NCBI RefSeq assembly: GCF_036320965.1 | Contig: NC_092241.1 | Location: 9,441,569-9,505,568 of the forward strand | DNA length: 64,000 nt | Source: Panulirus ornatus | Taxonomy: Eukaryota; Arthropoda; Malacostraca; Decapoda; Palinuridae | Direction of reading: 5' to 3' | Part shown: positions 24,601 to 34,760 of the stretch, piece after piece | Layout of the letters: the number at the start of each line of letters is the position of its first letter | How positions within the stretch are numbered: position 1 is the stretch's first letter | Made by a program: the position numbers and the translations under genes | Notes under the pieces: generated by a model | The model's database searches: none | The model's input: the letters and a program-made list of their open reading frames with translations, nothing else | What the model was told of the DNA's origin: nothing

Positions 24601-27600
24601 AACTTATTTTCTTGCTCTGATCATTAAGGGTAAGAGATTCTATGAATGAAATGGAGCAGACAACCTTCCACAAGGACTGGATGACAGGTTTACAGCAAGA
24701 GCAGGCATTAGGGAGATATAATAAGCCACTGAGGTGTTAGGTAAAAAGCTTGTTGGAAAGGAAGAGAAGTAGGGTAAGGGGGTGAAGGACTGGATTAGAC
24801 TAAGCAATGAATCTGTAAGTGCCAGTAGTATACAAATATTCCAAAAAACAATATCACATAACTTATTTTCTTGCTCTGATCATTAAGGGTAAGAGATTCT
24901 ATGAATGAAATGGAGCAGACAACCTTCCAAAAGGACTGGATGACAGGTTTACAGCAAGAGCAGGCATTAGGGAGATATAATAAGCCACTGAAGTGTTAGG
25001 TAAAAAGCTTGTTGGAAAGGAAGAGAAGTAGGGTAAGGGGGTGAAGGATTGGATTAGACTAAGCAATGAAACTGTTAGTGCCAGTAGTATACAAATATTC
25101 CAAAAGTTACAATACTCAATGATGAGAAAAATCAACAGATGGGGCCCCATAAGTGAAATTACATCTGATATATGCAAATGAATAGCCATGTTTCCATGTA
25201 AACCATTATCAACCTGTGAAAAAATAAACTAAGCAACGATGTTCATTCTAACACAGCAATATCAGTACTCTAAAATTCCAAAATAGTAAGTTGAACTATT
25301 GACCTTAACCCACTAGCAAGAAAAGACTTATTAACAAAGAAAATACCCCTGAGTATCAGGAACATTAGAAACCAACAGAGTAACCAACTCACATGATGGG
25401 AAAATCTATTTCACAACTTTATCTGAAAAAAGTGATGTTTACTTCATCCAAAATCATAACAGTGCTGTCTACTTCATCCGAAATTATAACAAAGAGAAAA
25501 TAACCTTGGCAGTGGCTATGCAGAAGGGAAGGTCAGTAGGACACACACAAAGGTGGGAGTAACGGCACTGCAATTACAGTACAGTCTTTAAGTAAATGTA
25601 TTCATGCAGCTTTCTGGGACACATTAAAATCGTTTTTTATATCTTAATGTAACTGTGGTATTATTTGTAGCCAGACTGTCTACCTCCACAAATAAATTAG
25701 ATGGCTTTACAATAAAATTATGTGACAGGAAGGCAGGTGTTAGGCTGGCTCAATGGCAAGGTAAAAATTCTTACCTCCATCCATTTACTAAAGAATATCA
25801 TAGTAGGTACCAAGAAAAGAAGTTCTAGACATATATCAGTGGATTCACAAACTTTTAATCACATGGGAGAGGCAGGATTTGAGCCTAAAAACCTTGGACC
25901 AAGGATTTATCGAGGTTAATGCATTTCTTTTATAAATGCCTATAAAAAACTCTCTTTCAGTTCTTTCATAAGATTTTCCATGAACTGCCTAGCGATAATC
26001 CTCTAAGCAGTATTCTGTGCATGCTGCTGGATTAACATTTTTGACAGATAAACAACACTAACAGGGATAATAATATTTCAGCCCTAGGTGAAAAAGAGTA
26101 AACAAAACTTACTTTGCAATACATAACTTAAGTTTCTCTTCCATTTTGTTCTTGCTATTTATGATTGCTCCAAGTGCTAAGGGACCAATATCACCACACA
26201 GGAAAGAGAGTCTTCGGCCTTTAAGGTTCCCCACTGTTTTTTCTACTATTTCAGTAGCTTTCTGAAATAAAATTTTCATCAATTCCAATCCCAATACCTG
26301 AGATGCATCAGATACATGCAGCCAATGAATCACTTTTATTCATCCTCAACTCACTCCTAGTATGTTAAAGTAAAGTATGGACTTCCACACTATAAAAGTG
26401 ATTCTTACTTATCACTTCCTACACCAAGTTGATTCATCAAGTGCAGCCAATGTCTTCATTTAAAACACATCGACACAAAAAATATTTCCAATGAATCCAG
26501 TCCCTACTCATTCCTTTATCATCTTCATATGAAATATCCTCAGCCCTAAATAATTCTCTCACTTCAACTAACCACCTCTTCTACATTCTACCTTACAACT
26601 TCTAACATTATGCTACTATATATCATTATTATCATTATTATCATCATTACACTTAATCACTGTTTCCCGCGTCAGCAAGGTAGAGCCAGGAAACAGACGA
26701 AGAATGGCCCAACCACTAATATACACATATATATATATAAACACCCATACACATACATATACATATCAACATATACATACATGTACACAAACATACACAG
26801 ACATATACATATATACATATGTACATATTTATGCTCGCTTTCATCCATTCCTGACACCAGCCCGGCCCATAGGAAACAGCATTGCTACCCCCTGCTTCAG
26901 CAAGGTAGTGCCAGGAAAACAAACAAAAAAGGCCACACTCGTTCACACTCAGTCTCTAGCTGTAATGTGTAATGCACTGAAACCACAGCTCCCTAGTAAC
27001 ATCCAGGTTCCACAGACCTTTCCATGGTTTACCCAAGATGCTTCACATATATAGAACACAGTTTAGGATAGCTACTGTCAACAATTCTTGCCTATGCTTA
27101 TATGCATAATCATGTTGATAAAATCATGCCTAACTTCTCTTGAGGGTACCTCAAAAAGAAATAACATCTTCTAGAGATATACTACTATATCTAAACAGAA
27201 ATAAGTATCAAGTATTAAGTTCACCCTAGTCTGGTTTTATATTTCTGTCTATAAAAGCTTCTAAGATACTTGATATTAATAAAAACCATATGACACTAAT
27301 TTCATGTTATTCTTGTTTATGGCAGATAATCTTTTACATTATATGTTACCTGTAGATAAGTGTTGTCTCCAAGAACCTCAGCCAAGTGGAGATATAGGAC
27401 CACATAACCACACGTGCCAGTGTAAATGGAATAATCGCCTGATTCATTTCCCTTTGACACTCCTACATCCAAAGTTTTCAACAATGTCCTTATGCTGTCC
27501 CATGCTTTGTGTATGTATTCTTCAGAGAGCTGAAAAATAAGTTATGTTAACAATCTTAAATCTGAGACATGGGGCATATAACTATACATAAACTCTGTAA

Positions 27601-30600
27601 AGCTTGCATAACACAAAAATCAAAGTAATACAGTATAATAGTTATGCTAAAAACCCAAGATAGCTATAAATCAGCTATTCTTACCAATTATATTGAAATG
27701 TCAACCAATCATCACAAACAGAAATGCAAAATTACAGATGCAGCATGTGAATAAAGCAAGTGCATGTTCCTAGTTTATCGAAATATCATACATCACCCAA
27801 GTTAGCAAACTATCTTCACTAAGATTCATGTATATCCAAATGCTCCATATGAATTTGACCTGACAAAGTAACTTGTAATAAACAGCCAAGTTACATATCT
27901 CAAACAGAAATATTTCTACTTAATCTCAGCGACAAAGTATAAAAAAAAAAAAAAAAAAAAAATGATGAAAACACACTTCTCAGAAGTAAGCAGGGTGCCA
28001 TGAATATCTGAGAAAGCATCACAAAACATACAAAACCTGGAGATGCTCATAAATAAGGCACACTGACCCTGCAGCAACCTATTCAGGCCAAAGACATCAC
28101 ACCACATAGTTATCTCAAGCCTGTTACTATCAAGAGTTTTCTATGAAAAATAGATAGAAAGGGAAAATAAGTGGGTGCTCACAGAGCTCTTCCTATGGTG
28201 AAGAAACGGTTCTCCACACTCAAAAACCTGTACATCTCGTGTGCAGATAAAACACTCTAAGCAGTTGAGAGCAAACTCATGTGACAGAGGAAGTAATAAG
28301 CCTATTTAAACAAAAATTTCCTTATCAACAACAGACCCTTTCTCGAGACTATCCTCTTCTCATGGCGACATATACAAAGCCACATAAGGAAGGCCAACCA
28401 ATTCTAAACAGGTATCACCAATCACTAAACAAAGGCCAACCAATTCTAAACAGGTATCACCAATCACCAAACAAAGACATTCATCAAATGCCAAAGATCC
28501 CTTTCCTTAGCCAAACCAACTACAGGTTCCTTTTGAAACTTAAGACAAAAGCCACTATCCTTATATTACTGGCTCTAGTAGACAACCCTGGTTGTGGGAT
28601 GTGCAGAAGAGAACCATCATCCTGATCAAACCAGGAAAAGGGTGAATGTGTTACAAATGAATTGTCTGAGGGTAATATGTGGTATGAGGAGGGTTGATTA
28701 AGCAATAATATAGAAAGAGAGAGACAATAAGGTAAGAGAGAGGTATGGTAATAGGATGAATATGGTTATAAGAGAGCATAAGTGGGTACACTTAAATGGT
28801 GTGGACATACAAAAGAAAAAAAAAAAATGCTAAGAGGTTGACTGAGAGGGTATATTTATCAAAAGTGGAAAGGACAAGAAGGCGAAGACTAAACTGAAAA
28901 TGGAAAGACAGAGGAGAAAAAGGTTTTGAGTGTCTGGACAGAACAAAGTGAACTGTAGCAATATGGTTACAATCCTAATGGCAGGTGGTCTACAGCTATT
29001 CAACCTCCCATAGGGAATGGTTGACAAAATGGGTACTTAGTCTAGACATCAAATTGTTGTCGATGCAGTGTAAATTCATCAAATTGTTGCTGATGTCAGT
29101 GTAAACTCATCAAATTGTTGTTGATGCAGTGTAGACTCATGAAATTGTTGCTGATACAGTGTAAATTCATCAAAGTGTTGCCAATGTCAGTGTAACCTCA
29201 TCAAATTGTTGTCGATGACAGGCTAGGGTGTGTGTGCATGTACATCCATACATAAGAGTAAAGAAATGGTACATACATATACAAGACTAAGAGATGGGCA
29301 ACTCGAGTGAAGAACTCTCTCCCCTGTAACAAACATAATCTCACTGTACTAGTTGCTGTAGACATCAAAAAAGCCTTTGATACTGTCCCACTATGCATCC
29401 TAACTCAAAAAGTACTTAACACCACCCTCCATAACAATGAAAAAAAGAGGCTGACCAACTTCCCCAAGGAGCAGTTCTTTCTCTAACTCTCTTCTATCTC
29501 TTCCTACATGACCTCCCATTATCTCTAGCAAAACTCAACATAAAGATTCTTTCATATGCAGACAATCTCACAATCACATCACAACACCTTAACACCGCAG
29601 TAGCAACAACAAACAAGCAGCATATTACACATCTGGAACAATGGCTCACCATGAACAGAATGCCTGCATCACCAAGAAAGTCTTCAATCACTCTTTTAAC
29701 CCTAGACAGACAACTGACACTACACTCTTCAGAAACCACAATCCCCAGATAAACACAAGTCATACTTTCCGTTTATGCTCTGGGCATCATCAACCACTAC
29801 AACACTACAAACACCATTTCAAAATATCCAAAGACCCATCATGCCAGATATGCAACTACCATAAAGAAGACACTGAGCATTCACAACTCAATTGTCCCCC
29901 AGTCTCTGGACATAAATACACAAAAAACATAACAACACTTTATGAACTGTGGTCCCAACCAGTGGACATGGCCAGCTTCCTGAGTGCTGCAGAAGCCTCG
30001 TAAGGATTCATGGGACTCCTGGGGCAGCAAGTGAGTGAGTATACCATTTTGTATTTATAATTATCCTGGGTCCAATTTCTGTGAAGAGACCCTGGCATTA
30101 CCTAGGACTGAATTGGAGATGGAAGGATAGAATTGAAGAGACTTTGAGCAATCATTGCCTGAACATGCAGAAGGGTGAAAGGCATGCACAAGATAGAGTG
30201 ATATGTCATGATGTATACCGGGGTCATCATGCAGTCAATGGACTGAACCAGGGCATGTGAAGGGCCCAGGGAAACCACGGAAAAGTGTAAGGACTGGTTG
30301 TGGACAGGGGGTTGTGGTTTCACTGCACTGCAAATGACAGTTAAGTGGATGGATGTGAGCGAATGCAGCCTCTCTTCATCTGCTCCTAGCATTCATTATC
30401 TTACTAATGCAGGAAATGGTGAACAAGTATGAAAATGAATAGTGTGTATGTGTGTGTGTGTGTGTGAGTATATATATGTATATATATAGGTATGTTTGAA
30501 GGAATAGTGGTTCCAACAATGTTGTTTGGTTGCGAGGCGTGGGCTATGGATAGAGTTGTGCGCAGGAGGGTGGATGTGCTGGAAATGAGATGTTTGAGGA

Positions 30601-32493
30601 CAATGTGTGGTGTGAGGTGGTTTGATCGAGTAAGTAATGTAAGGGTAAGAGAGATGTGTGGAAATAAAAAGAGCGTGGTTGAGAGAGCAGAAGAGGGTGT
30701 TTTGAAATGGTTTGGGCACATGGAGAGAATGAGTGAGGAAAGATTGACCAAGAGGATATATGTGTCGGAGGTGGAGGGAACGAGGAGAAGTGGGAGACCA
30801 AATTGGAGGTGGAAAGATGGAGTGAAAAAGACTTTTAGTGATCGGGGCCTGAACATGCAGGAGGGCGAAAGGCGGGCAAGGAATAGAGTGAATTGGATCG
30901 ATGTGGTATACCGGGGTTGATGTGCTGTCAGTGGATCGAATCAGGGCATGTGAAGCGTCTGGGGTAAACCATGGAAAGTTGTGTGGGGCCTGGGTGTGGA
31001 AAGGGAGCTGTGGTTTCGGGCATTATTGCATGACAGCTGGAGACTGAGTGTGAACGAATGGGGCCTTTGTTGTCTTTTCCTAGTGCTACCTCGCACACAT
31101 GAGGGGAGAGGAGGATGGTATTCCATGTGTGGCGAGGTGGCGATGGGAATGAATAGGGGCAGGCAGTGTGAATTGTGTGCATGGGTATAAATGTATGTGT
31201 CTGTGTATGTGTATATATGTGTACATTGAGATGTATAGGTATGTATATTTGCGTGTGTGGGCGTGTGTGTGTGTACATTGTGTATGGGGGTGGTTTGTGC
31301 CATTTCTTTCGTCTGTTTCCTTGCGCTACCTCGCAAATGCGGGAGACAGCGACAAAGCAAAATAAAATAAATAAATAATATATAGATATATTCTTCTTAT
31401 ACTGTTTGCCATTTCCCGCTTTAGTGAGGTAGCGTTAAGAACAGAGGACTGAGCCTTTGAGGGAATATCCTCACTTGGCCCCCTTCTCTGTTCTTTTTTT
31501 TGGAAAATTAAAAATGAGAGAGGAGGATTTCCAGCCCCTAGATGTTTCACATGCCCTAGTTCAGTCCAATGACAGCCCGTCAACCCCACTACACCACACT
31601 GTTCTAATTTACTCTATTCCTTGTACACCTCTCACCATCCTGCATGTTCAGGCCCCAATTGCTCAAAATCTTTTTCATTCCATCCTTCCACCTCCTACTT
31701 GGTCTTCTGCTTCTCCTTGTTTCCTCCAACTCCAACACATATATCCTCTTTGTCAACTTTTCCTCACTTATTCTCTCCATATGTCCAAACCATTTTAACA
31801 CACCCTTCTCTGCTATTTCAACCACTCTCTTTTTATTACCACACATCTCTCTTACCCTTTTATCATTAACATGATCAAACCATCACACACCACATATTGT
31901 CCTTAAACATTTATTTCCAACACATCCCATCCTCCTCTGCAAACCCTATCACTCACTTTTGCTTCCATGGTTTCACTGCTGCTATGTCTAATTCAAAGTA
32001 TCTAAAATACTTCACTTCCTCCAAAGTTTCTCCAATCAGTCATAACCCAACTAAACTGTCCCTCTGTTCATCTAAACTTCATAACTTTGCTTTTATTCAC
32101 ATTTACTCTAAACTTCCTCCTTTCACACACTTTTCTGAACTCAAGTCACTAATTTTAGCAGTCTCTCACTAGAACTTGCCACCACTGCTGTATCATCAGC
32201 AAACAAGAACTAACTCACTTTGCAGTCCCCTTCACTCCCTAGAGACTGCATACTCACCCACCTCCTACTTCACCATCCCATCCATAAGTAATTTAAACAA
32301 GTACTGATGCACAAAATGCAAAAGGCACAAAATAAGACTTCAAATGAGACTTGTACTTCAATAGGTGCAATGATCCTACTTACAGAACTTAGACTTCAGA
32401 ACATACCTTTTTCTTTGTACTATCTAGAATATGTTCTTTGTCTTCCCCGATGTCCTTTGGGTATGGATTGTCAAAGTAGCGTATCTCACTCAT
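15454..32493 (-). CDS. LANCL1: LanC-like protein, glutathione transferase family (LANCL1/2 type), complete coding region
   Basis: Eight coding exons join in frame with GT-AG boundaries (32493-32407, 27529-27350, 26261-26113, 24559-24451, 24157-23978, 18930-18748, 16200-16063, 15645-15454). The product is 405 residues; vertebrate LANCL1 is about 399. Landmarks in order are YTGTCGYVVLYLHL, FLCGDIGPLA, ELLYGRAGYLYG, YLGAAHGIVG, LQFPSGNMP, LVHWCHGAPG, GYGLCHGSAG, HGCRTPD and the C-terminal FPAF. The zinc ligands of the LanC fold are all present (Cys281, Cys327, His328), with the same 46-residue spacing as in LANCL1. Family members are cytosolic or membrane-associated alpha-toroid enzymes that add glutathione to dehydroalanine and dehydrobutyrine residues in damaged phosphoproteins. 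LANCL1 versus LANCL2 cannot be decided, and arthropods may have a single gene. Confidence 0.95.
15790..16020 (+). mobile_element. decayed LINE reverse transcriptase C-terminal fragment
   Basis: The plus strand retains remnants of the family's tail: a segment like 'LTKRIYVSE' (AAAGGATGATTAAGAGAGTA region) and the word ATATATTTCAGAAGAGG. It lies in LANCL intron 7, opposite to the host gene. Confidence 0.5.
16063..16200 (-). CDS. LANCL1: LANCL coding exon 7
   Basis: A 46-residue phase 0 exon carrying GLLKKGYGLCHGSAGN with zinc ligands Cys327 and His328. The acceptor is TTTTCAG|GTTTAT and the donor is CAG|GTAAGA. Confidence 0.95.
16440..16657 (+). mobile_element. LINE 3' UTR, left part, interrupted by a nested insertion
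   Basis: The sense-orientation 3' UTR runs through GAGACTGAGTGTGAACGAAT, the first CGCTACCTC box and the TATATGTGTA-type tract, then stops at TTGAGAT. It resumes at 17718. The two halves form one continuous 3' UTR when the intervening copy is ignored. Confidence 0.75.
16658..17717 (-). mobile_element. 5'-truncated LINE copy nested in an older 3' UTR
   Basis: A minus-strand copy of about 1060 bp with a 7-bp target site duplication TTGAGAT (16651-16657 and 17718-17724). It encodes the RT from MDGVVREVNARV through TDDTALVADS, YLGVDLAADG, YGCEAWA, RWFDRVSN and WFGHMERM, then GRPNWRWKDG. The 3' UTR and A-rich tail follow at the low-coordinate end. The RT frame is nearly intact over 289 codons, so the insertion is young, but the endonuclease and RT fingers are missing. 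The clade (RTE-related or another APE-type LINE) is not settled. Confidence 0.9.
17718..17880 (+). mobile_element. LINE 3' UTR, right part with terminal hairpin box and tail
   Basis: This is the continuation of the 3' UTR interrupted at 16657. It contains GGGTGGGTTGGGCCATTC, the terminal box CTACCTCGCTAACGCGGG and the tail (AAAT)n at 17851-17873. Confidence 0.8.
17885..18690 (-). mobile_element. Penelope-like element, 3' part with GIY-YIG domain, defective
   Basis: The minus strand reads VYTIPCKNCNMFYAGQTGKG near 18380-18440, the GIY-YIG nuclease start typical of Penelope-like retroelements. A stop follows in the next codons, and then remnants such as KQHKC and NALFNHVKNYDHC. The 3' portion (about 17890-18010) carries CTGACGATGTGGTCATTACA and a word for a fragment also found at 52508-52560. 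The reverse transcriptase is absent. The element lies in LANCL intron 6-7. Confidence 0.75.
18748..18930 (-). CDS. LANCL1: LANCL coding exon 6
   Basis: A 61-residue phase 0 exon with LQFPSGNMP and LVHWCHGAPG (zinc ligand Cys281). The acceptor is TTCACAG|GTAAAG and the donor is CAG|GTAAGA. Confidence 0.95.
19630..20080 (-). mobile_element. decayed LINE 3' region
   Basis: Antisense 3' UTR and RT-tail words of the dominant LINE (CACACACCTTTCCATG, CTCCTGCATGTTCAGG, ACACATATCCTTTTT) appear in order, with substitutions and deletions. The copy sits head to head with the next one. Confidence 0.65.
20080..20445 (+). mobile_element. LINE 3' UTR with terminal box
   Basis: The sense 3' UTR starts at GGATGTGGAGAGGGAGCTGT, carries both CTACCTC-type boxes and the TATGTATATGTG tract, and ends GACAGCGACAAAGTATAAT followed by ATAATAATA. 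Confidence 0.8.
20446..20945 (-). mobile_element. decayed LINE reverse transcriptase copy
   Basis: The minus strand retains TDDTALMADSSEKLQ and RKLRVNVDRSKV from the RT palm and thumb, with frameshifts. It stops abruptly next to a plus-strand copy. Confidence 0.7.
20946..22170 (+). mobile_element. internally deleted LINE copy
   Basis: The plus strand carries the linker before the RT (ALYKMKYGKVA, FLKNGVTAV), then VPEDWQNACTALLHKGRGDK and NRGISL. It then jumps to thumb sequence (SVSLNGEKFEEMKCFRYLGV) with the whole catalytic core deleted. RT-tail remnants and a 3' UTR with a degenerate terminal box (about 22120-22160) follow. Confidence 0.75.
22180..23064. other. LANCL intron 5 DNA, nothing recognised
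   Basis: No coding signal or repeat assigned. Short open frames only. Confidence 0.4.
23065..23640. repeat. dispersed repeat of about 600 bp, copy 2
   Basis: It matches 13265-13885 in the same orientation and block order (see that entry). It lies inside LANCL intron 5 and is non-coding. Confidence 0.6.
23978..24157 (-). CDS. LANCL1: LANCL coding exon 5
   Basis: A 60-residue phase 0 exon starting IGKEAIDDKM and including SSPLMYQWHEKHYLGAAHG. The donor is CAG|GTCAGT. Its acceptor TGTTTACAG|ATTGGG is the innermost of three tandem copies, so the true 5' boundary could lie 42 or 84 bases upstream. Confidence 0.9.
24143..24268 (-). repeat. 42-bp triplication of the exon 5 splice acceptor
   Basis: Three units of 42 bp start at 24143, 24185 and 24227. 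Each contains pyrimidine-rich DNA, TTTACAG and the first coding bases xxTGGGAAAGA. The period is a multiple of three and the duplicated units contain no stop in the exon frame. Confidence 0.9.
24451..24559 (-). CDS. LANCL1: LANCL coding exon 4
   Basis: It starts in phase 2 after TTTTTTGCAG and encodes IKEMERSVLNIK and ELLYGRAGYLYGLLLIQQK. The donor is AAAAG|GTATAC in phase 0. Confidence 0.9.
24590..25104. repeat. tandem duplication, unit 259 bp
   Basis: Two adjacent copies (24590-24848 and 24849-25104) differ at only a few positions, so the duplication is recent. The content looks like degenerate repeat DNA. It lies in LANCL intron 3. Confidence 0.9.
25105..26112 (-). other. LANCL intron 3 remainder
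   Basis: Nothing recognised. A stretch at 25428-25498 contains a short internal duplication around TACTTCATCC(A/G)AAAT. Confidence 0.4.
26113..26261 (-). CDS. LANCL1: LANCL coding exon 3
   Basis: The acceptor is TTATTTCAG|AAAGCT. It encodes KATEIVEKTVGNLKGRRL and SFLCGDIGPLALGAI, the conserved FLCGD segment. The donor is GCAAA|GTAAGT in phase 2. Confidence 0.95.
26655..27050 (-). mobile_element. decayed LINE 3' UTR
   Basis: Antisense terminal box (GTTTCCCGCGTCAGCAAGG), then the ACATATACATATC tract, the second box (26880-26920) and CAGACCTTTCCATGGTTTAC, in the order of the family's 3' UTR. It lies in LANCL intron 2. Confidence 0.75.
27350..27529 (-). CDS. LANCL1: LANCL coding exon 2
   Basis: A 60-residue phase 0 exon from LSEEYIHKAW to GDNTYLQ containing YTGTCGYVVLYLHLAEV. 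The acceptor is ATTTTTCAG|CTCTCT and the donor is CAG|GTAACA. Confidence 0.95.
28392..28475. repeat. 42-bp tandem duplication
   Basis: Two units starting GGCCAACCAATTCTAAACAG, in an open frame of 114 codons (28281-28625) that I do not recognise. Confidence 0.7.
28720..28960 (+). mobile_element. decayed LINE RT-tail fragment
   Basis: The order of words (ATAAGAGAGCATAAGTGGGT, TGGTGTGGACATAC, AGAGGTTGACTGAGAGGGTA, AAGTGGAAAGGACAAG) matches the tail WFGHMERM...LTKRIYVSEVEGTRR of the dominant LINE, heavily mutated. Confidence 0.5.
29047..29222. repeat. tandem repeat, period about 30 bp, six units
   Basis: Imperfect units of CATCAAATTGTTG(T/C)(T/C)GATG plus CAGTGTAAA. Confidence 0.9.
29290..30003 (+). 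mobile_element. LINE reverse transcriptase fragment of a second clade (I/R1-like)
   Basis: VAVDIKKAFDTVP (about 29350-29390) is RT palm motif A. After a frame break the plus strand reads FRLCSGHHQPLQHYKHHF, then CQICNYHKEDTEHSQLNCP, the Cys/His cluster found at the C-terminus of I, R1 and Jockey type RTs. Frameshifts and stops make it non-functional. It differs from the dominant LINE family here. Confidence 0.75.
30100..30440 (+). mobile_element. decayed LINE 3' UTR
   Basis: The sense words CTGAACATGCAGAAGGGTGA, GGACTGAACCAGGGCATGTG and a degenerate terminal box near 30385-30420 identify the dominant LINE family. Confidence 0.7.
30493..31380 (+). mobile_element. 5'-truncated young LINE copy
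   Basis: It starts inside the RT thumb (MFEGIVVPTMLFGCEAWAMD) and reads without interruption through RWFDRVSN, WFGHMERM and NWRWKDGVKK to the RT end at 30920. The full 3' UTR with both boxes follows, then GACAGCGACAAAGCAAAATA and an (AAAT)n tail. It lies in LANCL intron 1, in antisense orientation to the gene. Confidence 0.9.
31405..31545 (-). mobile_element. LINE-derived short element, 5'-truncated
   Basis: Antisense match to the 3' two thirds of the element at 48895-49130, from the terminal box (31410-31440) through GAACAGAGGACTGAGCC to AGGATTTCCAGCCCC. Confidence 0.8.
31546..32290 (-). mobile_element. decayed LINE reverse transcriptase C-terminal half
   Basis: The minus strand still reads MCGNKKRVVEIAEKGVLK, WFGHMERISEEKLTK and RPSRRWKDGMKK. 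Scrambled upstream RT remnants (about 31900-32230) follow with frameshifts. Confidence 0.8.
32407..32493 (-). CDS. LANCL1: LANCL coding exon 1
   Basis: It starts with the ATG of MSEIRYFDNPYPKDIGEDKE, which resembles the N-terminus of LANCL proteins with their FxNPY motif. The donor is AAAAAG|GTATGT in phase 0. An acceptor (AATTTCAG|CAGAAAAC) 23 bases upstream of the ATG shows that a 5' UTR exon exists further upstream. Confidence 0.9.
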
Positions 32494-32516
32494 ACTGTAC
32501 GCTGTACCTGTTTTCT

Positions 32517-34099
32517 GCTGAAATTATAAAAACAATAGAAAAAATACATTCAGAGTATACCACTTATAAAAATTTGATCCTCAAACATCATTCTGTGATA
32601 CATGAATTCATTAATAATTCAAATTTTTCACAATTCAAACTGATGTTAAACTACAACTATCCATCAATCAAAAACAAAAGCGGCCTCATCCATACTTGCT
32701 TTATTTTCAATATCCTCCTCCAACACATCAAAGAAAGCTACCACTTCAGCTAACTCTTCTGAATCTGCTTAAAGAACAGAAACAAGTGGACACAACAACT
32801 GTGTTGGTTACCATACCATTCCAAATGGGTTCAGGTGGTACATCACAATCACCCTCCTCTCATTCTCATTTCATATAATATCCATCCATAAATGCATGGC
32901 AATACTGCAAAGCCATGACATACAGCTACACTTATTTCAAAATACTTACATTGTCATTAGCTCTAACATAAATACAACTTCCATTACAAAAGTCAGAACT
33001 TAAAAACTTCTCCTATTAAACTTAACACAAGTCTTCTAATCTAAGCCCATAACATCAACAAAAACTTTGTGAAATAAAAAAAGTCTAAGCACTTCCTCCA
33101 TTCTTAAATCCACCTTCTTCTTCTTGACTAACATGAAGTTCAGTAACAATTTTGATAAAACAAATGAGTACCCTATAATATATCTTGCTAGTTACACAAT
33201 GAAGGTTTATTTCTTAGTAATGTTTATGGTAATCATTAATACCTTTTTTTTTTTACAAAATGGAACAACCATTTCCTCTAGATTTTATAAATCTATTGTA
33301 ATGTAGCTTCACTTTCACCCTTTTCAGTATTTCACAAACCACTCCCATCTGCAACTTAAACTTTTCTATAAGAGGTCAATTACTTTTCATATTTCCTTCT
33401 CAATGTCTTGTTCACCTATTTTGCAATTTTCTGATCCCTAATTCTATCTCATCAACGTCATACCCAATCCCCTTATATCACCACATGTAATCAGTTCTTT
33501 GTAGTGGCAGGACTAAACTCGGAACATTAATCTTAAAACCTTATCTATATGTGCATAGTAGGATCTTGTGTGAGTTCAGCTACTGTAATATAGTCCCTGA
33601 CCCTGTACAGTTCAAAGACTACTCCCAGTTCCAGGGGCACTCCATTTTGGTAAAGTTTCATCTTTGGGATGCCATGAAACTTACTTTGGAATATGAGAGA
33701 CTTTATTTCACAGCATTAAAATAAAGTACGAAATGGAGGATACAATACAACCAGGGTAGTGGAATCTGATTAATCTTTATAATTCTTTAAGAATACATGT
33801 CACTAGCAAGGGGTGCTATGAGGATCACAAGGAATATCGGAAATCACCTAAAAAGTAGATGACACACTTCTAGAAATAAAATAAACCTAAAAACACATTA
33901 CCTAACTTTGACTGAGATTTATCTTTATGATTACTACTTTAATTGAAATACAACACAGGAAATGGCAATAAAGTATAATAAATATATATAAAATACAGTA
34001 TTGTCTACAATATGGTGGTGTCTTGCTCTTTGTTAAAGCTCATTCAAATTCCGTAGAAAAAACTGTTGTAACTGATGAGAATGTTGACTTCATTTTTTG
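32517..34099 (-). other. LANCL 5' UTR intron, proximal part
   Basis: AT-rich DNA in which I recognise nothing. Confidence 0.4.
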
Positions 34100-34760
34100 C
34101 AGAAATTAAGGATAAACTACATAAACACATGAGTACGACTAGTTTACAAGCCCTCTACACAGACACCTGGGGTAGATTTAAGATTTTATGATCAGTTAGC
34201 AGAAATTCGTCATGAACAAGATTCTATCATGTAAGGAGATTTTAATATAACAGTATCTAAATGGGAAGAATCCCTTCCTAATAGCTCCCAGCAGGGACTC
34301 AACCTCAATTTTCTGATAGTGCCCTAATCCAATTAGTTAAGAAACCTACTCACAAAAAGAATAAACTAGATTTAGTTTGAACTATAAATAAGGATCTTAT
34401 TAGTAATGTTGAAGTTGGAGAAAAGTCTGGCACAAGTGATCACCGACAAACTACTTTTGAAGTTGCTTTCAATACTGCAAGTAATGTATGTCAACATGGT
34501 AGTTGCAAAAAAATACCCAATTCTAAACATGCAAATTCTAATTATCTTAGTACTGCTCTTGACAGGTAAACCTGGGCTGATATACTCAATGAAAGGGATT
34601 TGAACGTACCTTGAAAAAGCTCCACAAAAACCTTCAAAGCAGCAAGGGAAACATATGTACACAATGCATAGTAGACAATCTATTTCTAAAATGAAACCAA
34701 TGTGGTGGAATGGCAAAATATAATAACCAACATGACAGCGAAAGTTATGTAAATTTGCAT
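34100..34760 (+). mobile_element. LINE endonuclease fragment (CR1/Jockey-like)
   Basis: The plus strand contains GDFNITVSKWEE (APE-type endonuclease GDFN motif) and GTSDHRQTTFEVAF (SDH motif) with stops between. It is an endonuclease pseudogene of a LINE, possibly the same type as 38650-39760. Confidence 0.75.

Noticed and set aside
29047..29222. regular 30-bp repeats as a CRISPR array
   Set aside because: The units are contiguous with no unique spacers and the DNA is eukaryotic.
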